Below are positions 1 to 6,002 of a stretch of DNA of 7,687 bases, piece by piece. Source of the DNA: Mycobacterium sp. GTDB taxonomy: Bacteria > Actinomycetota > Actinomycetes > Mycobacteriales > Mycobacteriaceae. The notes below the pieces were generated by a model. The model saw only the letters and a program-made list of their open reading frames with translations. It made no database searches and was not told the origin of the DNA. Made by a program: the position numbers and the translations under genes. The stretch spans positions 1 through 7,687 of the forward strand of contig JAHFVB010000235.1 in NCBI GenBank assembly GCA_023264755.1, written 5' to 3'. Within the stretch, counting starts at the first letter, position 1. Each line of letters begins with the position of its first letter.

Positions 1-647
1 CGGGCAACGTCGATGAACGAGGTCGTGATAGCGCTGTACAACAACGCCGACAGCACCCTGGTCACGAGTCCGACGCCTCCGACCAGGAAGACGCTGGCGA
101 CCAGTCCGACCACCCAGATGGGGAATTCGGTGCCAAGGAAGTAGCCGAGCAGCCCAAGTGCCGGGACGACGAGACAGCACGTGCCGAGTACCACGAGCCA
201 CACCGCGCGCCAGATTCCGAAGAGCGGATCCGGGACGTTGCTGGGCCTGCGCAGGAACAGCCGCAAGGTGGTGAGCACCACGCCCGCGAATCGACTGCTG
301 GTCATCAGGTATTGCCAGTGGTATTCGTAGACGTCGGTTCGGCCCTGTAGGGGTTGGTCCGGGCTCGCGCCGTCCAATTGCGGGGCGACGTACACGCGGG
401 CTTCGTAGGACCCGGTGAGCTCAGGGGACCGCGAGTGGTAGTACGCCCACTGCTCGTCCGCTGCGACCGATGCGCCAACCGGCTGCAGGGCCGTCTTCAC
501 GAAGCCGTCGAGCGTTTCGTACGGTCGGTGCTCGGTCTCGCCCTTGCCGTGCACGAAGACGACGGCCGTGCGAACGTCGGAATCGGTTGCCGCGTCTGCA
601 TCTTCGACTGGCCGCGTGTGGTGCTCCGCCGGCTCTGGTTCCTTCAT
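1..647 (-). CDS. Alpha/beta-hydrolase-like membrane protein, N-terminal 215 residues (cut by window edge)
   Basis: The frame is open from an ATG at 647 down to base 3 without a stop, so the gene continues beyond the left edge. An SD-like GGGGAG lies about 11 nt upstream of the ATG. Residues 1-25 are acidic and probably disordered. Residues 28-37 (AVVFVHGKGE) look like the first core strand plus the HG oxyanion turn of an alpha/beta hydrolase, and residues 105-113 (DVYEYHWQY) resemble the Y-E-x-x-W segment seen in PGAP1-like lipase/esterase relatives. Two strongly hydrophobic segments at about 146-171 and 174-197 should be membrane helices inserted in the chain. No nucleophile elbow (GxSxG) is visible in this part; it would have to lie in the missing part. 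It is the last gene of the minus-strand series, 99 bp after the small secreted protein. Seen: open frame, HG motif, two hydrophobic segments. Inferred: membrane-attached hydrolase fold; the substrate cannot be told. Confidence 0.72.
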   Translation of the reverse strand, partial: MKEPEPAEHHTRPVEDADAATDSDVRTAVVFVHGKGETEHRPYETLDGFVKTALQPVGASVAADEQWAYYHSRSPELTGSYEARVYVAPQLDGASPDQPLQGRTDVYEYHWQYLMTSSRFAGVVLTTLRLFLRRPSNVPDPLFGIWRAVWLVVLGTCCLVVPALGLLGYFLGTEFPIWVVGLVASVFLVGGVGLVTRVLSALLYSAITTSFIDVA

Positions 648-746
648 GGCGCGTTCGACTCCCCGACGAAGTTAGTGTGTCGGGTCTGAGTCTGAAGGTT
701 GTGTGCTCGGATGTGGCGCGTTCGCGAGAACCGTCGCGGCCGCGAG

Positions 747-1058
747 CTACGGGCTGTGGCTCACCGTGGTGTCCGGCCGTGGCAACCCGCCGTAGCCGGG
801 GCCGCCGTTGACCACGTAGGACAGGCAGCCGGGCACGCCGCGGCAGGCGATGATCGCGCCCGCCCCAGGCGATGCGCCGGCCACGACGGGCGGATTGTTC
901 GGGATGCCACACGTCTGCAGGAACGGGTTGAGCGGCTCGATGGACATGCTGCACGCGGTGATCGTGGAGTTCGGGGAAGCCACTGCCAAGCCCACCGCGG
1001 CCGCCGCCGACAGCGTGACGAAACCTGCAGCGGCCAACCTTCCACATTGCCCTAACAC
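747..1058 (-). CDS. Small secreted Cys-containing mycobacterial protein of unknown function
   Basis: A 103-residue protein if translation starts at the GTG at 1058, which has the better SD (GGGAAGG, 7 nt upstream). A GTG at 1094 in the same frame would add 12 residues including three Arg and cannot be excluded. Residues about 8-27 form a signal-peptide-like Ala/Val-rich core with likely cleavage after AVA, before SPNST. The mature part is about 76 residues with four Cys (in ACSM, QTCG, ACRG and GCLS), compatible with two disulfides, and contains PFLQTCGIPNNPPVVAGA followed by a GAGAIIACRGVPGC stretch. I associate this pattern with short exported mycobacterial proteins annotated only as hypothetical; this is memory of the pattern, not a search. 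The C-terminus is Gly/Pro-rich. It lies between the methyltransferase (90 bp upstream) and the hydrolase-like gene (99 bp downstream), on the same strand. The function is unknown. Confidence 0.78.
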   Translation of the reverse strand: MLGQCGRLAAAGFVTLSAAAAVGLAVASPNSTITACSMSIEPLNPFLQTCGIPNNPPVVAGASPGAGAIIACRGVPGCLSYVVNGGPGYGGLPRPDTTVSHSP

Positions 1059-1148
1059 GGGGCGACCTTCCCATCGGCGAACTTCGGCGTGCACTACCCC
1101 ATTGAACGCCTTTTCGGCCGGGGAATTCCCGTTCGGAAGCCTCGAGTA

Positions 1149-2738
1149 TCAACCGAGCTTCAGCTGGGCCAGGCGCAGCGGCGTCGCATCGATGTACTCG
1201 AGGGCGGCGGCGCGCAACTCCACCTCGCCCCACAGCCGTGAACCGTCGCGTTCGAACCTGATCACGTCATCGCGCAGCAGGGTCATCAGTTCGTCGGCCA
1301 GCGCATCGCGGTCACGCGTGCCGTCCAGCAGCGGAAGCAGGTGACGGTCGATCGGCGGCAACAGCACCTCTTCGTGCCAGCGGTTGAAGACCAGCGGAAG
1401 CTCCGCCCACTGGACGAGCTCGGCTATGCGCCGAAGCGGCTCGTCGAACCGCCACGGGTGACCCATCGGCTTGGCTACTACCGGTTCGAGCCGGTAGCTG
1501 GCCATCCCGCGCATGATCAACGCCTCGAGTAGCTCGTCGACCCTGTCGTTCTGGTCGACGCTGGGTTCGACTCCGGCCGCGGCGAGCCGGGAGTGCATGC
1601 CGTAGAGCAGCTCGGGACGCGACAACGTCCACGGCCAGCGGGCGGTGAGCGCATCGAGTGCGGCCTTGACGCCCGGGTCGGCGGTGAACAGATTCGCCTC
1701 CGGTCGACCGTATTCCTGATCGGACGCGTCGAGTCTGGTCGCTTCGGCCAGCGGCGGCAGCCAGGCGGCGAAATGCAAAGCGCGGAAGCGACTCCGGTGG
1801 AGTTGGTAGCCGAGCTGGGGTGCGCGTTCGCAGTGGACCAGGAGGGACTGACGGAACGTGCGATTGACGAAGAAGTCGAGATACTGCTCGACGAGCATCT
1901 GGCTGTGCCCGCATTCCCTGAGCAACGGTTCGGCGACGTTGGCGCCGTAGTTGACCGGGAACATGGTCTGAGGGCACGCGTCCGCCAGATAGCTCAACGA
2001 ATGTGGCTCGCAGCGCTTGCCGAATTCGAGGAAGTAGCACGGCGCATGGAACGCCTGAAGGTACTCGTGCATCACGGCGTCGTCCGGGGAGCCGGCGCGG
2101 ATGGCCCCGAAATCGGCCAGGGCCTTGGCCATTACGCCATCGGCGGGGGAGACCTCCGCCAGGAAGTCGAGCATGCCCTGCGCGTAGCTGAGTCGCTCTT
2201 CGGCGGTCGCCCGCTCGCCGCCGCGCAGCAGCATGGCGTCCCGCACGATCTCTTGGGCCTTCCAGCCCGGGTAGACGTGGTAGCTGACGTAGGCCACGCC
2301 ATCCGGAGTCAGCAGGCGACGCACGGCGGACAGCATCGCCTCTTGAGCCGGCTCGGGCATCCGGCTGAACACCGCATGGCAGATGATGAAGTCGAACCGG
2401 CCCAGGTCGCTCGGTTCCACGCTCGTGATGTCACCCCGTCGGAGCTCGACGTTCGTCAAGCCGAGCTCCCGAACCCGCTCGAGGCCTTGGTCGAGCTGCA
2501 CCTGCGACGGGTCGATGCCCACCACGCGTGCGTTGGGGTGACATGCGGCGAAGGGGATCACGTTGGCGCCGGAGCCGCAGCCGAACTCGAGCACCCGCGC
2601 GCTGGACGTCGCGGGGGTGTCCAGCCCGAACACGTGCGCGATGGCGGCCAAGTGGCCTGGAGCGGACTGCGGAATGGCGTGCGACTCGTACGAGACGGTG
2701 GCGCAGTCGGCGCGGACTCCTTCGACGGCTGCGTCCAT
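1149..2738 (-). CDS. PKMT-type class I SAM-dependent methyltransferase with methyltransferase regulatory domain
   Basis: A 529-residue protein. The ATG at 2738 is supported by AGGAAG six to seven bases upstream. Residues about 45-160 are a Rossmann methyltransferase domain: motif I is VLEFGCGSG (49-57), the acidic residue ending strand 2 is D76 (GIDPS), and FDFIICHAVFSRM (115-127) is the motif IV region. The signature VSYHVYPGWK (151-160) followed by IVRDAML, and later MHEYLQAF...YFLEF (223-239) and VNRTFRQSLLVH (291-302), are characteristic of the methyltransferase-regulatory-domain family that includes the Rickettsia protein lysine methyltransferases acting on the surface protein OmpB. The C-terminal part (about 320-529) should hold the winged-helix-like accessory domains of that family. 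No signal peptide is present, so it acts in the cytoplasm. It lies 188 bp downstream of a secreted repeat protein rich in N-K-N motifs, its most attractive candidate substrate (inference). The family assignment is firm; the substrate is unknown. Confidence 0.9.
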   Translation of the reverse strand: MDAAVEGVRADCATVSYESHAIPQSAPGHLAAIAHVFGLDTPATSSARVLEFGCGSGANVIPFAACHPNARVVGIDPSQVQLDQGLERVRELGLTNVELRRGDITSVEPSDLGRFDFIICHAVFSRMPEPAQEAMLSAVRRLLTPDGVAYVSYHVYPGWKAQEIVRDAMLLRGGERATAEERLSYAQGMLDFLAEVSPADGVMAKALADFGAIRAGSPDDAVMHEYLQAFHAPCYFLEFGKRCEPHSLSYLADACPQTMFPVNYGANVAEPLLRECGHSQMLVEQYLDFFVNRTFRQSLLVHCERAPQLGYQLHRSRFRALHFAAWLPPLAEATRLDASDQEYGRPEANLFTADPGVKAALDALTARWPWTLSRPELLYGMHSRLAAAGVEPSVDQNDRVDELLEALIMRGMASYRLEPVVAKPMGHPWRFDEPLRRIAELVQWAELPLVFNRWHEEVLLPPIDRHLLPLLDGTRDRDALADELMTLLRDDVIRFERDGSRLWGEVELRAAALEYIDATPLRLAQLKLG

Positions 2739-2768
2739 GTCCGGCTTCCTGTGGGGCGCTGCGGATTC

Positions 2769-2784
2769 ACGATCGGGCGATCGT
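2769..2784. promoter_or_regulatory. Perfect 7-bp inverted repeat upstream of the methyltransferase, possible operator
   Basis: ACGATCG at 2769-2775 and CGATCGT at 2778-2784 are perfect reverse complements with a 2-base spacer. They are centred about 38 bp upstream of the methyltransferase ATG (2738). Size, symmetry and position fit a binding site for a dimeric regulator near the promoter. A low-complexity coincidence is possible because GATCG is a common core. Confidence 0.35.
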
Positions 2785-2842
2785 CACACGCCGAGTCGGT
2801 TGGTCGCGGTTCGTGAGAGTTGGCCGAATTGGGCCACTCACT

Positions 2843-2862
2843 GCGTGGGTTCGCTTCCACGC
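2843..2862 (-). other. Small 6-bp hairpin in the gap before the methyltransferase
   Basis: GCGTGG (2843-2848) and CCACGC (2857-2862) form a 6-bp stem with an 8-base loop, between the large hairpin downstream of the repeat gene and the candidate operator. It could assist termination or be part of the methyltransferase leader; nothing decides between these. Confidence 0.2.
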
Positions 2863-2878
2863 TACCCCGCAAAGCGGA

Positions 2879-2912
2879 CTGCCCCGCATCCCGTGCTCGG
2901 GATGCGGGGCAG
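2879..2912 (-). terminator. Strong hairpin terminator after the repeat-protein gene
   Basis: CTGCCCCGCATCCC (2879-2892) and GGGATGCGGGGCAG (2899-2912) form a perfect 14-bp stem with a 6-base loop, starting 14 bp after the TAG stop of the repeat-protein gene. On the minus strand the sequence after the stem is TCCGCTTTG, so there is no real U-tract. This fits the U-poor intrinsic terminators proposed for mycobacteria. It argues that the methyltransferase can be transcribed separately from the repeat protein. Confidence 0.7.
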
Positions 2913-2926
2913 GCTCGGCTCGATGG

Positions 2927-4972
2927 CTAGGGCGCCGAGGACGTCTGATCCTTGCCTTTGGCGCTGACGCTCTTGTTGTCGACGCCGGTGGCGGTGGCCT
3001 TGTTTCGCTTGCCGAAGGCCTTGGTCTTGTCGTTGTTGCCGAACGACGTCGAAGCGACGTTCTCCTTGCCGATGGCGCTGTTCTTGTTGTTGTTTCCGGT
3101 CGCGGCGGCGAGTTGCGTCGGAACGTTGGCCACGACGGCCGAGAGCCCGGGGGAACCGATCGTGGTGGCTTGGTTCTTCCTGCCGATCGCGGTGTTCTTG
3201 TTGTCGTTGCCGGTCACCGTGGTGGCGGTATTGCCCGATCCGATTCCGGTGTTCTTGTTGCCGTTGCCGGTCGGGTCCAGCGTCGCGGAGTCCGTCACCG
3301 GTATTCCGAGCGCGGTGACGACGTTGCTGACTACGAGGCCGGGCGTGCCCACCGTGCCGACCGTGTTGTCCCTTCCGACGGCGACGTTCTGGTTGTCGTT
3401 GCCGAGCAGCGCGGCCGCCGCATTGCCCCAGCCGAAACCGATGTTCTTGTTGCCGTTGCCCGTCTCGGCGAGGTCCACCTTCGTCAGCGAGCTGGTAGTG
3501 CTCGACAGGAGCGGTTGGCCGGCCAGCGTGCTGTCGATGGTCTCCTCGACGTAATTGGTAGCCGAAACACTGGGCGTGCCAACGGTTATCGCCTGATTCT
3601 GCAGACCAATGGCGGCATTGGTGTTGTGGTTGCCCAACGTCGTGAGCGCCGTGTTGAGCGCTCCGAGTCCGATGTTCTTGTTGCCGTTGCCCGTTGCGCC
3701 CACCACGGCCGACGTCGACGTCGAGGTCTTCGTGGTGGTGTCCGAAATGCCGAGCAGCTGTTCTTCCAGCGTGGCTTCGACGCTCTGCGTCACCGCTGCG
3801 CCGGGCGTACCGACGGTGGCGGCCTGGTTGAACAGACCCCCAGCAACATTGGTGTTGTGGTTGCCCAACGTCGTCAGCGCGGTGTTCCCGAGCCCCAGCC
3901 CGACATTCGTATTGCCGTTGCCGGTCGCACCGACGACCACTTGCGTCAAGGTGCTCAGCGTCGTGGTGGTGGTGCTCACCTTGGGCACCGTGACGGTTGA
4001 CGTCGAGTCGACCGTCTGGGTCACCGCCGCGCCGGGGGTGCCGACGGTGGCGGCCTGGTTGAACAGGCCCGCCGCGGTGTTCCTGTTGCCGTTGCCCAAC
4101 GTCGTCAGCGCGAGATTCCCCAGTCCCCATCCGTTGTTGGCGTTGCCGTTGCCGGTCGCGGCGACGGTCGCATTGGTCTGCGTCGTCGTGTCGCTGGTCA
4201 CCAACGGGGTCTTCAGTACTTCGTGGATGGTCTGGTCCACCGTCGTGCCGGGACTGCCCACCGAGGCCGCTTGATTGACCAAGCCCACCGCGTTGTTCTT
4301 GTTGTCATTGCCGGTGGTGGCCAGGGCGGTGTTGCCCAGCCCCCACCCGTTGTTGGTGTTGCCGTTGCCGGTGGCCTCGACGGTCGCGCTGGTCTTGGTC
4401 GTCGTGGTACTCGTTCCGTCCAGCAGGTTGGCCGTGAGCTCCGATACCACCGAGGCCCCTGGGGTGCCCACCGTCGCGGCCTGATTCAAGACGCCGACCG
4501 CGTTGTTCTTGTTGCCGTTGCCCAAGGTGGTGAGCGCGGCGTTTCCGAGGCCGACCGCATTGTTCTTGTTGTCGTTTCCGGTGGCGGTGACCGTCGTCGT
4601 GGTCGTGGAGTTCACGGTCGCCAGGCCGCTGATGGCCGGGTCGAGGGTCTGGACCACCTTCGCGCCCGGGGTGCCGACGGTGGCGGCGGCGTTGCCAAAC
4701 CCGGCCGCGGCGTTCTTGTTGCCGTTGCCGAGCAGACTGGTGGCGGTGTTCTGCACGCCGAAGGCGGTGTTCGTGTTGTCGTTGCCGGTCGCCTCGACGG
4801 TGGTCTCGGTGCTGGAGACGCCCAGCACGTCGACCAGGGAGTGCAGGCCCGGCGTCCCCACCGAGGTGGCCGCGTTGGACGCGCCGACGGCGGTGTTCTT
4901 GTTGCCATTGCCCAACAGGCTGGTGGCGGTGTTCCGGTAGCCGATGGCCGTGTTGGTGTTGTCGTCGCCGGT
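2927..4972 (-). repeat. Ten tandem in-frame repeat units within the repeat-protein gene
   Basis: Units begin (TG of TGNxNxN) near residues 152, 213, 282, 352, 424, 501, 578, 655, 719 and 776. The central units are spaced 77 residues (231 bp) apart and the outer ones 57-72. At DNA level the best pair I checked is 3789-3835 against 4020-4066, 44 of 47 bases identical at exactly 231 bp, which indicates relatively recent duplication there. The last unit is degenerate (GNNDKTKAFG) and lacks the VGTPG spacer. Confidence 0.9.
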
Positions 4973-5425
4973 GGACGCCACCGACAGCACGCCGAGCGGA
5001 TCGGTCACGGCCGCCGAACCGGTCGAGCTGGCGGTGTTGTCGACGCCGATCGCGGTGCTCTTGTTGCCGCTGCCGGTGGTCGAGCCCGCGGAGTTGCCGA
5101 TGCCGAGCGCGACTGCCTTGTTGTCGGTGCCGCCGCTCGTCGTCGCGGTGTTGTTCCAGCCGACCGCGATGGCCTTGCTTCCGGCGCCGTCCGCGGTCGC
5201 GGTGCTGCCGGGCAGCAGGGCGATGGCCCACGAGCCGTCCCCGGTCGCCGAACAGCCGCTACCGATGGAACCCCACCCGCCGGCTGCGACGCACGCGGCG
5301 TTGGCTGTGGGGGCAAGGGCAAAGGCCCAGCCCGAGGCCACCGCGCCCGTGGCGATGGCTCCCACGGCGACCTTGCTCGCCCGCAGTTCGCGCGATTGCT
5401 TGCGGTGCTTGCCACGATGGCCCAT
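2927..5425 (-). CDS. Secreted Asn/Gly-rich beta-roll repeat protein, 832 residues
   Basis: The ATG at 5425 is preceded by GGAGAGG with an 8-base spacer. A basic N-region (residues 1-18, with H/K/R clusters), a hydrophobic Ala/Val/Gly core (19-38) and PTANA before ACVAAGG (cleavage near residue 43 or 44) make an export signal. Residues 45-150 are a Gly/Ser/Ala segment with A-I-A-x-G and S-T-A-I-G ribs like those of YadA-type adhesin heads. Residues 152-832 contain ten units of 57-77 residues. A typical unit has two ribs of the form GNxNxN...GxxNxA, then VGTPG, then a variable Thr/Ser-rich spacer. Only two Cys occur (45 and 58). There is no C-terminal transmembrane segment, LPxTG or porin-like anchor; the tail is Lys-rich (NKATATG...KGKDQ). 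It is probably a secreted or envelope-associated left-handed beta-roll or beta-helix structure. It differs from PPE/MPTR proteins in lacking a PPE domain. Adhesion or a structural surface role is inference. Confidence 0.88.
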   Translation of the reverse strand: MGHRGKHRKQSRELRASKVAVGAIATGAVASGWAFALAPTANAACVAAGGWGSIGSGCSATGDGSWAIALLPGSTATADGAGSKAIAVGWNNTATTSGGTDNKAVALGIGNSAGSTTGSGNKSTAIGVDNTASSTGSAAVTDPLGVLSVASTGDDNTNTAIGYRNTATSLLGNGNKNTAVGASNAATSVGTPGLHSLVDVLGVSSTETTVEATGNDNTNTAFGVQNTATSLLGNGNKNAAAGFGNAAATVGTPGAKVVQTLDPAISGLATVNSTTTTTVTATGNDNKNNAVGLGNAALTTLGNGNKNNAVGVLNQAATVGTPGASVVSELTANLLDGTSTTTTKTSATVEATGNGNTNNGWGLGNTALATTGNDNKNNAVGLVNQAASVGSPGTTVDQTIHEVLKTPLVTSDTTTQTNATVAATGNGNANNGWGLGNLALTTLGNGNRNTAAGLFNQAATVGTPGAAVTQTVDSTSTVTVPKVSTTTTTLSTLTQVVVGATGNGNTNVGLGLGNTALTTLGNHNTNVAGGLFNQAATVGTPGAAVTQSVEATLEEQLLGISDTTTKTSTSTSAVVGATGNGNKNIGLGALNTALTTLGNHNTNAAIGLQNQAITVGTPSVSATNYVEETIDSTLAGQPLLSSTTSSLTKVDLAETGNGNKNIGFGWGNAAAALLGNDNQNVAVGRDNTVGTVGTPGLVVSNVVTALGIPVTDSATLDPTGNGNKNTGIGSGNTATTVTGNDNKNTAIGRKNQATTIGSPGLSAVVANVPTQLAAATGNNNKNSAIGKENVASTSFGNNDKTKAFGKRNKATATGVDNKSVSAKGKDQTSSAP

Positions 5426-5503
5426 CTGAGCGACCTCTCCGTTGAGGTGGGCGCCCCGACCCCCGGCACGCCGTGCGGCGTTCTCCGGCGAACGCGCAGT
5501 CGG

Positions 5504-5512
5504 ACATTAACA
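5504..5512 (-). promoter_or_regulatory. Possible extended -10 promoter of the repeat-protein gene
   Basis: On the minus strand TGT-TAATGT is an extended -10-like motif about 80 bp upstream of the ATG at 5425, inside an unusually AT-rich patch (5504-5545) of this GC-rich region. No convincing -35 lies 16-19 bp further upstream. The predicted leader would be about 70 nt. Confidence 0.28.
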
Positions 5513-5728
5513 GCAAAGAAGCGTTCGTTGGCTACATTTGATCAGCGCGGATTTCGCGGCCCGAATTGACGGTTCGGCAAATACTTGGTGAGTGTCGCGG
5601 AAACCCCGAGACCCAGTTGCCGGGCCGGCGCACCGGGCTCGGCGGCGACGCGTGGTGGGGGGCGAGTGCGCACCCGTCGTGGGGCGCCCGTGGCGGTCCG
5701 GGGATGAGCTCGAAACGGGACCGCGCGG

Positions 5729-5752
5729 CCCGCCGAACATCCGTTCGACGGG
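5729..5752 (-). terminator. Stranded copy of the tRNA-Gly terminator hairpin
   Basis: CCCGCCGAAC (5729-5738) and GTTCGACGGG (5743-5752) form a 10-bp stem (one G-U in the RNA) with a 4-base loop. It lies as far from the tRNA-Gly remnant as the hairpin at 7359-7382 does from the intact tRNA. It was presumably the terminator of the tRNA before the island inserted and is now separated from the tRNA promoter by the island. Confidence 0.55.
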
Positions 5753-5754
5753 CG

Positions 5755-5813
5755 CTGCGCCGGTCCGCGTGGAGCGGGCGACGGGAATCGAACCCGCGTA
5801 GCTAGTTTGGAAG
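5755..5813 (-). repeat. Outer att repeat: remnant of the tRNA-Gly 3' half
   Basis: These 59 bases are identical to 7385-7443, exactly 1,630 bp away. They include the encoded CCA, the acceptor 3' strand, the T arm, the anticodon 3' strand and part of the anticodon loop of tRNA-Gly. Homology stops abruptly at 5814, where the tRNA 5' half should continue. Further out (5711-5754) the similarity to 7341-7384 continues with nine differences. This is the standard mark of integration into a tRNA gene. The part inside the tRNA body plus two C of the CCA (5771-5813) is 43 bp. Confidence 0.9.
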
Positions 5814-6002
5814 GTTTATAGGTGCCCGAATAGCCGTTCGAGTCGGCCCTGGCAGGCGGGCTGGTCCTACTTACATATCTGCTGATGACGCGCGCTTCCG
5901 GTGCGGCTAACGGACGCCGTGGGTACGGTCCCAATACGCTCGCGGTCCGGCTGCGTCGACGGGACCGAAACGGGACCATGATGCGGGCGTACCTTAGGAG
6001 CG
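5814..6002. other. Noncoding left end of the island
   Basis: This stretch has no convincing gene on either strand. It contains one copy of a 19-bp repeat (5959-5977) shared with the right end. Downstream of the TIR stop (6003) there is only a weak possible stem, CGGTCC (5943-5948) with GGACCG (5962-5967), so the TIR terminator is not clear. Confidence 0.4.
5959..5977 (+). repeat. 19-bp internal end repeat, left copy (possible integrase arm site)
   Basis: ACGGGACCGAAACGGGACC occurs here and, identically and in the same orientation, at 7334-7352. It contains GGGACC twice with an 11-bp period. It lies about 145 bp inside the left junction. Only half of it (CGAAACGGGACC, 5711-5722) is present in the chromosomal outer repeat. 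An arm-type integrase or excisionase site is a possible reading. Confidence 0.4.

Larger units (their letters stand above)
5426..5754. other. Noncoding stretch between the repeat-protein gene and the tRNA remnant
   Basis: This stretch of about 330 bp holds the leader and possible promoter of the repeat gene (5426 to about 5515), then GC-rich sequence without a convincing gene on either strand, then a diverged copy of the tRNA-Gly downstream region from 5711. The open frames crossing it run into the tRNA remnant and give the well-known false peptides of tRNA sequence. Confidence 0.5.

Noticed and set aside
735..744. 10-bp palindrome CGCGGCCGCG just after the stop of the small secreted protein
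   Set aside because: Pure GC palindromes of this length are expected by chance in such DNA, and no loop or U-tract makes it a convincing terminator.
1593..2816. Long plus-strand frame opposite the methyltransferase (407 codons)
   Set aside because: It is a shadow of the methyltransferase in high-GC DNA. The minus-strand protein has clear conserved motifs and a good ribosome-binding site; this frame has neither.
2927..4972. The short-period DNA repeats looked at first like a CRISPR or tandem noncoding array
   Set aside because: The repeats are in frame, of unequal period (57-77 codons) and coding. There are no palindromic repeats with unique spacers of constant size.
2927..5425. Assignment of the repeat protein to the PPE-MPTR or PE_PGRS families
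   Set aside because: There is no N-terminal PPE or PE domain, and the N-terminus is a cleavable export signal. The repeats are paired GNxNxN ribs with VGTPG spacers, not the continuous NxGxGNxG of MPTR or the GGA/GGN of PGRS.
2528..5569. Long plus-strand frames opposite the repeat protein (490, 448, 221 and 200 codons), some with regular hydrophobic repeats such as VFLLPLPV
   Set aside because: The regularity is the complement of the GNxNxN codons. They lack consistent starts and ribosome-binding sites, and the minus-strand frame has a signal peptide and coherent repeat architecture.
5566..5805. Open frames on the plus strand at 5566-5805 and 5592-5801, ending in RRESNPRS or ATGIEPA
   Set aside because: These endings are the well-known false peptides obtained by translating tRNA sequence. 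The frames run over the antisense of the tRNA-Gly remnant and have no domain.
5542..5979. Minus-strand frame of 145 codons containing KLATRVRFPSPAP
   Set aside because: That peptide is the tRNA-sense version of the same artefact. The frame spans the element junction and has no family resemblance.
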